From: Monodelphis domestica
Taxonomy: Eukaryota > Chordata > Mammalia > Didelphimorphia > Didelphidae
Length of the DNA stretch: 64,000 bases
Assembly (NCBI RefSeq): GCF_027887165.1
Contig: NC_077234.1
Coordinates: 170,288,388-170,352,387, forward strand
Direction: 5' to 3'
Shown here: positions 33,260-43,805 of the stretch, in pieces
How the letters are laid out: each line of letters begins with the position of its first letter
Position numbering within the stretch: the stretch's first letter is position 1
Made by a program: the position numbers and the translations under genes
The notes under the pieces: generated by a model
The model's database searches: none
Seen by the model: the letters and a program-made list of their open reading frames with translations, nothing else
What the model was told of the DNA's origin: nothing

Positions 33260-33527
33260 TAAAGTCTATAACCTGTCTAATTATGTTATTGTCCTCCTGC
33301 TAAAAACCTTTCTCATTCCCTATTTCCTTGAAAATAAATACAAATTCCAAAACCTAACCTCAAAGAACTCTTACCATCTGCTTCCAATCTAGTTTTCTAG
33401 CTTGACTTCATACTCTCTTTCATATACCCAACATATTAGTCAAATTGGTCCATTCACAATTTCCAATTTTCCTCCACTTTTCTACCAGCTTTGTTTTCTC
33501 ACTCAGGTCATCTTCCATATTTGAAAC
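33260..33527 (+). mobile_element. L2 LINE remnant
   Basis: 'ACCTCAAAGAACTCTTACCA', 'TCACTCAGGTCATCTTCCAT' resemble sense L2. It is cut by the LTR starting at 33528. Confidence 0.4.
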
Positions 33528-34050
33528 TGTAAGGGTTAAATGAGGAGTTTTGACAAAATAAGAGAGCTGCTTTTAATAATTAAAGTTTTAATGCGAATAT
33601 AGCAGAGTTCTAAATTAATATTATCCCTTTAAGCCAGAGAAAAGAAAACTTCTAGCAGCTTTTAACAATTAACAATTTAGTTTTATTAAAATAGAGATAG
33701 TAAAAGAAAATGGCAAAATGAATATAGTAAAGGAGAGAAATATAGGAAAGAGGTAGAGAAAGAAATTGCTCAATACCTAACTAGCTACCCTTTAACTACC
33801 TATATCTGCCTATAACTGCCATTAGAGAAAGTCCAGCAGATCACCCTTTAGCTCAGCTCACCAGGCAGAATATATATATAAGGTGATTAATCGATGGTTG
33901 GGACATATCCCAACCATCGATTAATCACCAACTCACACCACACCACCACCAGCCAACCCCCAATGAAAACTACCTCCCAATCCAAAAAAGTTAAATAATG
34001 TCCCTCTTAGTCCTCTTGCTGCCTTTAATAAACCCTTCTGACCTCACTTC
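33528..34050 (-). mobile_element. LTR-like block with perfect hairpin
   Basis: On the plus strand it begins TGTAAGGGTTAAATG (minus-strand LTR end ...CTTACA). Minus strand: a TATATATATATTCTGCC TATA-like run at about 33871-33880, pyrimidine-rich sequence, then AATAAAACTAAATTG as a polyadenylation signal near 33680. A perfect inverted repeat lies just upstream of the TATA-like run. The outer end near 34050 is uncertain and a SINE1 fragment follows. Confidence 0.55.
33882..33929. repeat. Perfect 22-bp inverted repeat, 4-nt spacer
   Basis: The left arm 33882-33903 begins GGTGATTAATCG and ends GGTTGGGA; the right arm 33908-33929 is its exact reverse complement; the spacer is CATA. No mismatch in 22 pairs. 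It could form a stem-loop in RNA or a cruciform in DNA. Confidence 0.95.
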
Positions 34051-34054
34051 CTGT

Positions 34055-34135
34055 CTCTCTGTCTGACCCTGGGCAAATCACTTAACCACCATTGATTCTA
34101 AGGCAGAAGGTAACGATTTAAAAAAGAAATTATCA
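34055..34135 (+). mobile_element. SINE1 fragment with internal deletion
   Basis: 'TGACCCTGGGCAAATCACTT', 'AACCACCATTGATTCTAAGG', 'CAGAAGGTAACGATTTAAAA': the usual GCCTAGCCCTTACC...CAATACA segment is missing. Confidence 0.7.
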
Positions 34136-34229
34136 GGTCTTCCTGAAAGTTTCTTAGAGCAGTTTGCCTAGTTCAGTTCTGCCTAGTGCATAATTATTTG
34201 TGCATATATTATCACAAACTTATTGTGAG

Positions 34230-34580
34230 GAAAATCTCATGAATGCTTTTTTTTTCTTTTTTGTTTGTTTTGTTACATTAAAATACCTATTTAATTTCCT
34301 CCACTTCTCTCTTCCCCCCATTTGAGAAGGTGGCATTTGACAAAAAGAAGTATGTTTTTATAAAAACATGTTTTACTTATTTTTATTTATCAGGTCTTTC
34401 TCTAGAGATTAACATACACAAATCCTTCAAACAACATTTCTTTTGTTGTAGATACTGTTCTCTTAGTTCTGCTTCTTTCATTCTTAATAATTTCATGTAA
34501 GTCTTTCCATATTTTTCCAGAATTAAGCTCCTTTATTGTATCTTATGACTCAGCAGTATTCCATCACAATCATGTCACAA
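34230..34580 (-). mobile_element. L1 3'-end fragment, antisense
   Basis: 'AATTTCATGTAAGTCTTTCC', 'GCAGTATTCCATCACAATCA' are the antisense of the ORF2 end and 3' UTR; a T-rich run at 34245 may be the old A-tail. Confidence 0.6.
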
Positions 34581-34619
34581 ATCTTAAAGTGCTAAATATG
34601 GGAGATATAATAATAATTA

Positions 34620-34730
34620 TCATTATACAATTTCCTCTTTATTAGAAGATTAGCTCCTTGCAAAAAAGGGACTATGTCATTTCCCCTCTCCTATTTTTAA
34701 TACCTGAAGTTAGAATCTGCTGAGCAAATC
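34620..34730 (+). mobile_element. L2 3'-end fragment
   Basis: 'TTAGAAGATTAGCTCCTTGC' and 'GGGACTATGTCATTTCCCCT' follow the L2 tail pattern. Confidence 0.45.
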
Positions 34731-34894
34731 AAGTATAGGATTTGAAGTGAGGAATGCCAGAGTTTAAAACCGAGATGACCCTGGGAAATATAGTTTACTT
34801 CCTCAAGAGAGAAAATATGTAAAGTCCTTTGAACACCTCAAAGCCCTTTTTAAAGATTATTTTTGTTGTTTTTCATTCTTCCTCTTCTTTTCTT

Positions 34895-35095
34895 GTTAAT
34901 AATTATAAGAACTATCAAAGCATGTTCCAAGTGTTATCTCATTTGATCCTCACAATCTTGGCAGGGTAGGCACAAGAATTCCTCATTTGACAGTTAAGGA
35001 AACTGAAGCAGAAAGTTTGTGTCTGTGGCTGGATTTGAAGTTGGGTTTTCTTCACTCCATATTTGGAGATATGTCTAGTGTGCCACCCACTTATC
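34895..35095 (-). mobile_element. THER/MIR-type SINE, antisense
   Basis: 'TTATCTCATTTGATCCTCAC', 'CAGTTAAGGAAACTGAAGCA', 'GGCTGGATTTGAAGTTGGGT', ending 'GTGTGCCACCCAC'. Confidence 0.7.
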
Positions 35096-35164
35096 GCAAA
35101 TTATCTGAATCATGATTATTGTAATTATAAATATTACTTTTATTTTCATTGTTATTGTTATTAT

Positions 35165-35380
35165 TATGATTCTGCGATTTAAATCAGAAAGACAGATGTT
35201 TGATACACATCACTTATTTGCCACATGACCCTGGACAAATAAATCATGCATCCTCTCTGTGCCTCAGGCTATTCCCTGGTACTTATTTATCTGCTGAGTT
35301 ATAGAGGAGTTACATCTGTCTCATCTATGAAGTCACAGATCTGGAATGAAATATCCCTTCTCACACTCTCAGATATGCCT
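35165..35380 (+). mobile_element. MIR-like SINE
   Basis: 'AAATCAGAAAGACAGATGTT', 'CACATGACCCTGGACAAATA', 'CTCTGTGCCTCAGGCTATTC', 'CTGAGTTATAGAGGAGTTAC'. Same subtype as 960-1120. Confidence 0.6.
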
Positions 35381-35960
35381 AATGGACTGAATTGTTTTAG
35401 TGAACAATACAGATTTTATTTTCTTTTAATAAGGAAGGGCTTCTATTTCGGGTGGGACTTGAGGGAGGTAGCTTAGTAGATAGTAATAGCTAAATAAAAT
35501 CAATATTTTTAATATACAGAGATGAAGGTGACATTCTGGATATGGTCTAAACAAGGCAAGAGTATACCTTCCTTTAATCTAGGCATTATGTGTTTCTTAA
35601 TGTAGCCTAACATCATATTGACTTTTTTTTTTTTGGTTTTTAGTCACTTTGAGTTTACAGTGCATGAAAACATAGTATTTTTGTCACACAATTGTCTAGC
35701 TATTCCTTTCCTGTCTTATACTTGTGAAATTTATTTTTATTTTCCTTTTGAACTTAATTTTGGGGCTTTACTTTTAACCCTATTAAATTTTATCTTGTTA
35801 AATTTGCCCCAAGTCTTCCATCTTTTTGAATTCCAGTGCCTAGCATATAGTAAGCACTATATAATTGATATTTATAATTATTTTTATCCTGACTGCCATA
35901 TAATGTTTTAACTATCTCTTTTAATTTCATTCCGTATATGTTTGACAAGAATGCTTTCTG
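35381..35960. other. Unassigned, with a short L2-like tail
   Basis: 'CCAGTGCCTAGCATATAGTA' at about 35835 resembles an L2 end; otherwise nothing recognised. The 97-codon frame at 35618-35911 is AT-rich and without motif. Confidence 0.35.
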
Positions 35961-35974
35961 TGATTTCAATATAA

Positions 35975-36241
35975 AGTTATCCCTTACCTATCACAGGAGT
36001 CATGTTCCAGATACCCCTTTGATAGCTGAAAATCCCCGAAGTAGTGGCATTATATTTATTTTATTAAATATGTATATGTATATATATATATATATACACA
36101 TATATATGTTAAGGCTTTACAAACCCTTCCCACTCTCCTATAAACCTTTCCCACACTTATTAACTTACAGTCATTGAGCCAATCAATGCCCAGGATACAG
36201 AACACAGCACCCTGGTTGGTATCCTTTCATTCCATCAGCCA

Positions 36242-36283
<42 letters not shown>

Positions 36284-36350
36284 AAAAAAACCCATGATAC
36301 AGTAAAGCCAAGATAAGTGAATTCCATTATAACAAGGAAGGACTGTAGTC
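35975..36350. mobile_element. Tigger-like (TcMar) MITE with two microsatellites
   Basis: 'TATCCCTTACCTATCACAGG', 'TGATAGCTGAAAATCCCCGA', 'TTAAGGCTTTACAAACCCTT', 'GATACAGTAAAGCCAAGATA', 'AGTGAATTCCATTATAACAA' match my memory of a Tigger-group element. (TA)n at 36067-36097 and (TG)n at 36244-36281 lie inside it. Confidence 0.5.
36244..36281. repeat. (TG)n microsatellite
   Basis: About 19 uninterrupted TG units. Confidence 0.95.
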
Positions 36351-36867
36351 ATTGATTGAAAAAATGACAGCACAGTACCAGGGATAGATCCCTAGAAATT
36401 TCTTCCCTACTCCTTAAATAGGTATTCACCTATTAATGACTTACCTTTGCTTCTAAATATTCAACCAGTTCTATTGCATTATCATCAGACCAACATGCCT
36501 TGATGAGGATAGTATGAGTGGCTTTATAAAAAGCCTGAACCTGTGGTAACAGACATGGAGAACTCAAAATTCCTTGGATTTAAAGCAAAAATAGAAAAAA
36601 TACATTTCTTTGTTCCTCACTCAGGATTTCTCCAAATGTTTGATTTTCTAAAATCATGACTATTATGACTTTTAGGAGACCTTAGGGCTTTAGAATTATT
36701 TTAAGATTTTTTTTTGTTCATCTTTTTACCTATTTACTGATTGATGTTACCAATTTACTAATTGGAATTTCCCTAGGTTCTAAGAGAGGTGGCACTGCCT
36801 TTATTTCTGGGTTGTCATCTCTACCAAAGAGTCTAGCATGGAATCTGAGTTTCCTTCCCTTGAGAAA
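36351..36867. other. Unassigned non-coding stretch
   Basis: Nothing recognised. Confidence 0.4.
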
Positions 36868-37062
36868 AGAAAATATCTATTCACAAAATCCTACAATTTT
36901 ATTGACAAGATATTTTGACATTATAGGATTTAGAAGTGGAAGGAAATTTAGAGGCCACTTGGTCCATTTTACACATGAATAAAAAGAAGACTTTGCCAGA
37001 ACTCCTGTAACAGATGATTATCAGAATTGATCCTGAAAGTCAAGTATCTGATTCTTCTTCCC
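36868..37062 (+). repeat. Inverted duplication, arm A
   Basis: The 82 bases at 36905-36986 match the reverse complement of 39711-39792 with 9 differences, all transitions. Weaker homology extends to both sides ('GATGATTATCAGA', 'TGATCCTGAAA'). The middle ('GATTTAGAAGTGGAAGG') resembles an antisense MIR, but the matching flanks suggest a larger duplicated unit. Confidence 0.7.
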
Positions 37063-38054
37063 TTCCCTAACACTGTAAACATTTTTTTTTCACCAGAGAA
37101 TTCAGTTGTCAAGAACACCATGTTTTCTTCTACTAAGCCTAATTCCTTCTGGCTGTTTCCAACATATGATGTCCTTCCTGACTGAATGTTCTTCTCTTTC
37201 CAGATCATAACTACCTAGTTGTGTACTATCAGGTTTATTTTTTCCATTTAAGATGTCCTGGGGTTCCAGTTAATTGTTTAGGCAGAGAGAACAAAATAAG
37301 AAACACACGTACACACTCATTCTTCTTTGGAAATCCAATTTGTAATTTCAATAATAGAATTTTAATAATATGGTACATAAAATTTCTTGATGGAGTGACT
37401 CTCTTTAATTCAAAGGAAAATTATTTTGTTCCTCAAAAAAGTTTCCTAGCTACATCATCTTTATCATCACAACAATAATAACATCATAGCTAGCATTATA
37501 TTGTGCCCACTATATTGACATACCATACTAAGTGTTTCACAATGTAACAGTTACATTAGTTTCTCTACTAAAACTATACCTTTTTAGAGCTTTTTAAAAG
37601 ATTATTAGACATCAAGGATAAAGAAATACAAAAATAAGAAAGCATGTGCCTAGGACACATAGCCCATTCACAGCCACCTACATCTTGCCTGCATGTGCTT
37701 AGAAGCAGAAGAAGAGAGCCCAAGTAGGTGGTACAATCAGTTTAAATACAAATTTTGTTCTCAGCCCAGGTGGGGATCTCAGGTGAGATTATAGGGCATT
37801 CTGGGAAGTGCCAAGGACTTCTGGGGACCAGTATAGAACTGGCTTCTAGCCCTCTCCACAGGAAGTCACTAGAACGCCAAAGGCTGTTCTCTACCTCACT
37901 TCCTGAGTCTCACATGTGCCAATGGTGGCTCAAGCTTGGCTTAGGAAAGCCCAGGGGGGCAATTAGTTGTTTCTGATTTGTCATTAGCTAGCCCATGCCC
38001 ATGTAATGTGGGTGTGCACATTCCTGGCTGCTACACCAAGCAAGATGGAGGAAA
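37063..38054. other. Unassigned; GC-richer 37640-38040
   Basis: 37640-38040 is richer in G/C and might be an unrecognised LTR, but I see no ends or signals. The remainder is AT-rich. Confidence 0.35.
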
Positions 38055-38225
38055 TTTAAAAATAACAACAAATAGCTCATTTTATACTCACAACTAGAGG
38101 TGGGTGCTATTATTATTCCATTTTACAATTGATAAAACTGAGGCAAATATTGGTTAAGTGACAGTGTCATACAGTGAGTGTCTGTGCCTCTAATTGAATT
38201 CAAATCCTCCTGAATCTAGGTTCAG
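38055..38225 (-). mobile_element. THER/MIR-type SINE, antisense
   Basis: 'GGTGGGTGCTATTATTATTC', 'CATTTTACAATTGATAAAAC', 'TGAATTCAAATCCTCCTGAA'. Confidence 0.6.
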
Positions 38226-38229
38226 TGTG

Positions 38230-38820
38230 TCTGTATGTGTGCATGTGTGCATAGTTAAAGCTGTGATTGGTTCCTATAAAGTGGGGAAGGGACAGGAAGG
38301 GATCTGGAAAAAGGACTATAAAAAGTCCTGAACTTCCTGTCCAAGGGACTTCTCCTTGAGACTTCTCCTTTGGAGTTCTTTGGAGTCTCTGCTTCTTGGG
38401 ATTTCCTCCTTTGGACTTCTTCTTTGGAAGATGGCTTCTTGGGTCTTTTGGTCTTCAACTTTGATTTGGAGCTTTGGGCCTTTTGACTGGAGTTTTCGCT
38501 TTGGGACTTTGACTTTTGGCTTTGGAGCTTCTTGGAGTTGGTGACTTTCTTGTTGGGTTCACTGCTGCCTCAATGAGCTTAGCTCCATGAGGGTTTTTCT
38601 GCATTGGGACCTTGCCTGGATCCTGCCTGGCTTGTTGAGTGATGAGGATTCCCATGTGGAGAGTGGAACTATCTTGGGGAAAGAGTTTCATTTCACCAGA
38701 TTAGCATTTAGGGTAGTCTAGGCAGTCTACTTATCTCTTTCCCTTCCATATTTCCCTCCTTTTACTAATATCACAATTAAACAAAATTGCTAAAAGCTAC
38801 TACCAATCTTCCATGACCAC
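38230..38820 (+). mobile_element. LTR (family A, copy 4), diverged
   Basis: 'AGTTAAAGCTGTGATTGGTT' and 'AAAGTGGGGAAGGGACAGGA' match copy 3 (58625-58675), and the end 'CCATGACCAC' matches the GGTGACCA/GGAGACCACA end of the others. TATA-like 'GGACTATAAAAAGTCC' lies near 38313. Downstream (38340-38560) is a degenerate array of TTCTTTGGA-like units absent from the other copies. A 62-codon frame there is repeat-derived. Confidence 0.6.
38340..38560. repeat. Degenerate minisatellite in LTR
   Basis: Irregular units built on CTTCTCCTTTGGA, TTCTTTGGA and TTTGGGACTTT, spaced roughly 12-30 bases, strongly depleted of A on the plus strand. Confidence 0.6.
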
Positions 38821-39625
38821 TTTTTTATAATTCTCTTATTCAGTCAATACCCCAATTTTACCATTATGCAAGCTTTCCCAACTTAAAATGGAACAAAAGA
38901 CATTAGATAGAACAAAGAACACTTACAATTTTACCTAACCCTGGGAAAGTAGGGACTGGCCACAATATTTTCATAATCTGTATTTTGAAATACATAATCA
39001 AATTAAACTTCTTGTTCTGACTTTGATGGTTTCTTCATACTGCAAACCTTTAAAAAACTGACAGATATTTTAAAATTTCATCAGCGTGTAGGTTCACTCT
39101 ACTTGTAAACATACATATTAAATTTAGCTATAACCAATACTGGCATTCCGGGCAGTTATACATAATATTTGTTTAAGGAGTCTAAGTAAAATAAGGATGA
39201 ATTCATATCTGTAAAGCATATTTTAAAATATGTATATTTCTTTTTTGTTAAATTTTCTATTCCTTCAACGTCCATTATAATTTTCTGTGCTTAATATCTT
39301 GAGGAATTTTATATCCTAAAAGGTAATGAATAAAGGAAATATAACATGGCAGGTTTAAAAGGTTACATAAATCAATATAGTTATAATTTTAAGATAGTTT
39401 TTGAACAAGAAATTGTATAATATTGCCATGAAAAGACTATCCCTATATAATTGCAATAATGTAATTAGCAAAAATCAATATAAAAAGAATATTTAAAAAT
39501 TTAGCTCTAGTCATGAGAAGATTCTGAATGGGAATTTTAGAAACCATGTCTCATAGTTTCTTCCATAATATATTCTTTGAATACTTTGTACTTGAAGCTT
39601 CCCTTTAGCTTTTCTATAATTCTAT
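38821..39625. other. AT-rich unassigned stretch
   Basis: No repeat recognised; no coding signal. Confidence 0.4.
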
Positions 39626-39880
39626 ATCATAAATATTGCTACTTGAATTTCAGGATCACATCTGATAATCATCTCTTATAGAAATTTGGGCAACATCCTC
39701 TTTGAATCTCCTTTTTATTCATGTATAAAACAGATTAAATAGCCTCTAAATTTCCTTCCACTTCTAAATCTTATAATATCAAAATATCTTGTGCCACTAA
39801 AATTCAAGGATTTTATGAAATCAAGATTACTCTATGAAAGGATAAAAATGAATAGATATTATCTTTTTAACTCTCTAAAA
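39626..39880 (-). repeat. Inverted duplication, arm B
   Basis: Reverse complement partner of 36868-37062. It carries an extra block of about 35 bases between 'ATAATATCTATTCA' and 'ATAAAATCC' (minus strand) relative to arm A. Confidence 0.7.
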
Positions 39881-39977
39881 TGAGAAAATCAGAAAGTGAC
39901 TCTATACTCCTTGCCAAAGCTAGTACTAGCACATGTGCCCTTGATTTTATCTATCTCATCCACCAAGATCTCTTCTT

Positions 39978-40948
39978 CTTTTTTTTTTTATCAGTACCAA
40001 GTCACTTTATTGGGATATAAATGGTGGTAGTTTTTGGGTACAGATTATGAAAAGGTCAGATAACCAAAATATGCATGCACAGAAAGACAGTAGGAGTCTC
40101 ACCCACAGTTCCCAGTTGTGGGGGAAGCCAGGTGGAGGCTTAGCTCTCACTGTCACTATCTCCAAGGGTGTGCTTGTCAAAAAGATATTCTGCCATGCCA
40201 GAATCTGGATCCTCATTTTGCGTAGGCTGATCACATGATCACACAGTCCTTTGATGGACTTTAACTGCTCATCCAGGTAGTGGATTTCCATGAAATCACA
40301 AAAATGGGTGTTATTTTTCCCCACTTGCTAGCTTCTGCAATTCCAGTAATGACTGATTGACATTTTTTTTTTCCTGAAGTGCAGCACACACTCCATTGCA
40401 TTCAGTCCGATCTCCCAGTCGTTCTGGTCCGATTTCTTGATGTCCTTAAGGAAGATGTGTTCGCCCTCCTGGTCCTGGAGTTTCATCAACTTCTCAGCTT
40501 GCTCCCTTTCCTCCTGAGACTGGTGCAGAAAATACTTGGCTAAGTTCTTCAACGCCATCTCGTCCTGGTTGAAGTAGTAAGATGTGGACAGGTAGCCATA
40601 GGACGCCCAGAGCTCCAGGTTGATCTGTCTGTTGAAGGAAGCCTCCGAGTCCGGGTGGAAGTTCTGTGGCACCTGGGAGGTGGATGAGGTCGTCATGGTG
40701 ATGGCAATGGCAGCAATGGTAGAGGATGAGTTGGGTGAAGGCGGCTGTGCAACAGCTGTGCCTGAGGCTGAAGGAGGAGGTGAAAGGATTGCTGCTGCTG
40801 GAATGGTAGGACCAAAGAAGAGTTGATTAGTGGAGGTAAAGGTGGAGAGGTGGCTAAGGGTAGCTCCAGCTGGAAATCCAGGAGTGGGTTTCATTCTAGC
40901 ACTGTTGAAGCAGGAAACCACAGTGACTCCCCTTCTGTTGTGCTTCTG
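39978..40948 (-). pseudogene. FTH1P: Processed ferritin heavy chain pseudogene
   Basis: An intronless copy of a ferritin heavy chain mRNA on the minus strand. The reading frame begins at 40696 ('[19 protein letters not shown]') and continues '[15 protein letters not shown]', '[20 protein letters not shown]', 'MECVLHF'. A lengthened A-run near 40355-40370 then shifts the frame; the rest resumes as '[20 protein letters not shown]' and ends at a stop at 40140-40142. The distance is 557 bases against 552 for a 183-residue chain. The usual HAEK ferroxidase histidine is Q here. AATAAA (40012-40007), an A-tail (39992-39982) and a 15-bp target duplication ACCAAGATCTCTTCT (about 39962-39976 and 40949-40963) mark L1-mediated retrocopying. 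Ferritin H oxidises and stores iron; this copy cannot. Confidence 0.93.
40887..40919 (-). promoter_or_regulatory. Retained iron-responsive element of ferritin copy
   Basis: On the minus strand the 5' UTR keeps 'GGTTTCCTGCTTCAA', the CAGTGC loop, 'TAGAATGAAACC'. The bulged C and the six-base loop of a ferritin IRE are intact; the upper stem has one A-A mismatch. In a functional mRNA this hairpin binds iron regulatory proteins to block translation. Here it is fossil evidence that the retrocopied mRNA was near full length. Confidence 0.85.
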
Positions 40949-40964
40949 ACCAAGATCTCTTCTG

Positions 40965-41245
40965 TATTCTCTCTACCCTCCTTTCCCTGTGTCGCCTGCT
41001 TCTTCCTTCACTACTGTTCCTCCATCTAATTTGTCCCATCTGTCTTCTTAAAAAAATGTCTTATGAATCTCCTCCCTTTCATTACTCAATGTCTATAAAG
41101 AGTAGTGTCAACTTTCTGTCTCATCTATTTATGTTCAATTATTATCTGTAATACAGGTAGCTCCAAAATCTAACCAGTGTTTTTCCTCAGGTCTAGTTCT
41201 ATTGTTTTCTAGACATTTTCATGATTATAACCTACTAGACCTTCA
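40965..41245. other. Unassigned, pyrimidine-rich
   Basis: No feature recognised. Confidence 0.35.
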
Positions 41246-41462
41246 AGGAAGGTAGATAGATGGCATAGTTGTTAGAGTACTGCACCTGAAGTCAGGAAGA
41301 TTTGAGTTCAAATCTGGCCTCAGATACATATTAACTGTGTGATCCTAGGGAAGTCACTTGAACTTTGTTTGCCTTGACCACTAGAGAAGGAAATGGTAAA
41401 CCACTCCAGGATCTTTGCCAAGAAAACCCTATATAGGGTCAAAGGCATATGGATAGGACTAA
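41246..41462 (+). mobile_element. MAR1-type CORE-SINE
   Basis: 'GGTAGATAGATGGCATAGTT', 'GATTTGAGTTCAAATCTGGC', 'GAGAAGGAAATGGTAAACCA', 'ATCTTTGCCAAGAAAACCCT', then a decayed tail 'CATATGGATAGGACTAACCA'. Confidence 0.8.
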
Positions 41463-42580
41463 CCAACAAGTTCATCAAACTCTACATGTCCCAAACTGGC
41501 CTTTGGCTTTAACCTCTTCCCTCTTTTTGTAGGTGGAACAACTTTTCTCCTACTCACTCAGGTGAAATACAAAAACTCTGGGATATTTAGGATGCTTCCT
41601 TTGCCCATACTCTGAATTTCTGATCACTTGTCAAAGCTTGTTTTTTCTACTTTTACATTACTTTCAATTTGTACCAGTCTCTCTACTCATGCTGCCTATT
41701 ATCATCTCACACCTAGATTGTCATAATGGATTTTCAGTCTCACCTCTTCTTAATCCATTCTTCACAAAGCTGCTAAAATAATCCCCCTAATATTTACATC
41801 TGATCATCCTACTCAGTTGCTCAAAAAGCTTTTAGCAACTCTCTATTACATTTGCCAATTTGTTGAAAACCCTACATGATTTCTTCATCCCAAAACTGTA
41901 CTGTCATAGAAGGAGCAGATAGAATATAAATACAGATTGAAACATATCATTCTTCAGTTTATTTCCTCCATGATATTTTTCTCTGGTGTAAGTAATGTAT
42001 GTCTTGTTTTATAACATAATGAACAGGAAAAATATACATTATATTATAATATATGTCAACCTGTATCATGCTAGCTGCCTTTTTGGGGAGTGGGGAGAGG
42101 TGGGAGGAAGTGAAAATACTATTTCTACATGTAATTGAAAAAATAGTAAAAATTGATTAAAAATAAAACCTTGGTGATCTGGATCTAAGCTACTACCCTA
42201 CCTTGTCACACATCATGCTCTTAACACTTTAGCCAAATTGGCTTTCTGTTTGACCTTTCATCTCTATCAGCTTTGTCCTCCCCTCATATCTTCACTCGTA
42301 CTTTCTTCCATATTAACGAAGCACATTTTCCTAATTCTGTATTTCAAATAAGTAACCATCTATTCCACACATCCTTCCTTTATCACATCAGTTAAAAATA
42401 TTTTTTGTCTCCATATTTTCTTTGAGCATATTGTCTGAATTTTTCCTTTGCCACAATCACATGCTATCATGTATTAATAGCTCCTTTAGTATAGGAACTA
42501 CATAATTTTTGCATATTTATGCTGAACACAAAAGCTTGTTCATAATAGGAACTTGATAAATATTTATTGACTTGAATAGA
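41463..42580 (+). mobile_element. L2 LINE remnants (two segments)
   Basis: 41640-41910 follows sense L2 ('CAGTCTCACCTCTTCTTAAT', 'CACAAAGCTGCTAAAATAAT', 'TCTGATCATCCTACTCAGTT'). 42170-42580 gives a further L2-like stretch ending 'AACTTGATAAATATTTATTG'. Between them (41915-42165) is sequence that does not fit and looks like an L1 3'-UTR relic ('GTATCATGCTAGCTGCCTTT' with a G-rich patch). Confidence 0.55.
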
Positions 42581-43367
42581 ATTAACTCTGATAATCACAA
42601 TTTCTGGGAGAATTTTCACAGTTGTAAAAGTCACTATAAAACCCAACAAACCAAAATTTACTTTAGGAAGAAAAAAAATCAATTGTAAGAAATTTTATCC
42701 AAGAAGAACTCTGGTTTAGAGTATAAGTTAATTTTCAAGATATTTTAGAAGAAGATAGAATATATGAGTAACATTTCCTGATAAATATAGAAAAGAAATA
42801 GGAAGAAAAAAAGGATCCTACAGAAAGCTTTGTTTGGAAATCTGAAACAGCACATTCATATAACATATTTAGATAAAACCAGAAAGAAGTTATCAAATAG
42901 ATGTGACATGGAACGAATCTCTCAGACTTTTAATAATAATGTGTTTTCATCATTATTGAAATCCAAACAGTTGGACTTCATACACTTAAAAGCAGATATG
43001 CTATGTAAGAAAGCAGAAACAAAGTAAAACTTCCAGATTTATATACGCATTCCATCATTAACTTTAATTTAAGACACAATCCTATCTATAATTTATGACC
43101 TAAAAGTGGTTTCTTTCCTTCTTTTACAAATTAAATTGCACCATCATTATGATAACTATTTTACTTGGTGCTGTGAGGTTATGGTGTCACTCTCTTCACT
43201 TACCTCTGAGTTTCTACCATTTAAAAAGATCACTCTACTATATACAGGGGATTGTGTAAACTAGCTCTTTCTTTGTATGTTGGTCTGACTTTTATATAAA
43301 CACATATTTCTATTTCATAATTATGTATATATTTCTATAAAGAATTTATATTCCCATACCTAAACCC
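42581..43367. other. Unassigned AT-rich stretch
   Basis: No recognised repeat or gene. Confidence 0.4.
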
Positions 43368-43805
43368 ACAGAGGATAGAGTACCAAGCCTGGAATAAGGA
43401 AGATGAGTTCATTACTGGCAATAGACACTATCTGTGTGACCTTCGGCAAATTACTTACTCTCATTTGTCTCAGTTTCCTCTTTCATAAAGTGGGATGTAG
43501 AAGGAAATGGAAAAGTCACTCTAGTATCTTTGCTAAGAAAACCTCCTAGGGAATGGGTAGGAAGCACAGTGGATAGAGTGCCAAACCTGGAGTTGGCAGG
43601 ACCTCCATTCAAATCTGACCCAAGATACTTTCTGGCGATGTGACTCTGGGCAAGTCACTTAACCATGATTGCCTAGCCCTTGTCACCCTTCTATCTTAGA
43701 ATTGGTACTCTAGATTAAGATAAGGGTTTAAGAAAGAGAAAAAGAAAAGAAAACTACAAAATGAGAGCCCTTAAGTTAGATACAACTGCAGTGACTGAAC
43801 AACAC
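43368..43805 (+). mobile_element. MAR1-type CORE-SINE split by a SINE1
   Basis: The MAR1 body (43368-43542, to 'TTTGCTAAGAAAAC') resumes at 43747 ('AAGAAAACTACAAAATGAGA', 'GTTAGATACAACTGCAGTGA', 'CTGAACAAC'). Confidence 0.8.
43543..43746 (+). mobile_element. SINE1 nested in MAR1
   Basis: 'CACAGTGGATAGAGTGCCAA', 'CATTCAAATCTGACCCAAGA', 'GGGCAAGTCACTTAACCATG', 'ATTGCCTAGCCCTTGTCACC', A-rich tail. AAGAAAAC at 43535-43542 and 43747-43754 is the target duplication. Confidence 0.85.

Noticed and set aside
40328..40921. A 197-codon frame as a novel ferritin with an N-terminal extension
   Set aside because: The extension is translated 5' UTR including the IRE and begins at a GTG; the true start is at 40696 and the frame is broken near 40360. 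TSD and A-tail show a processed pseudogene.
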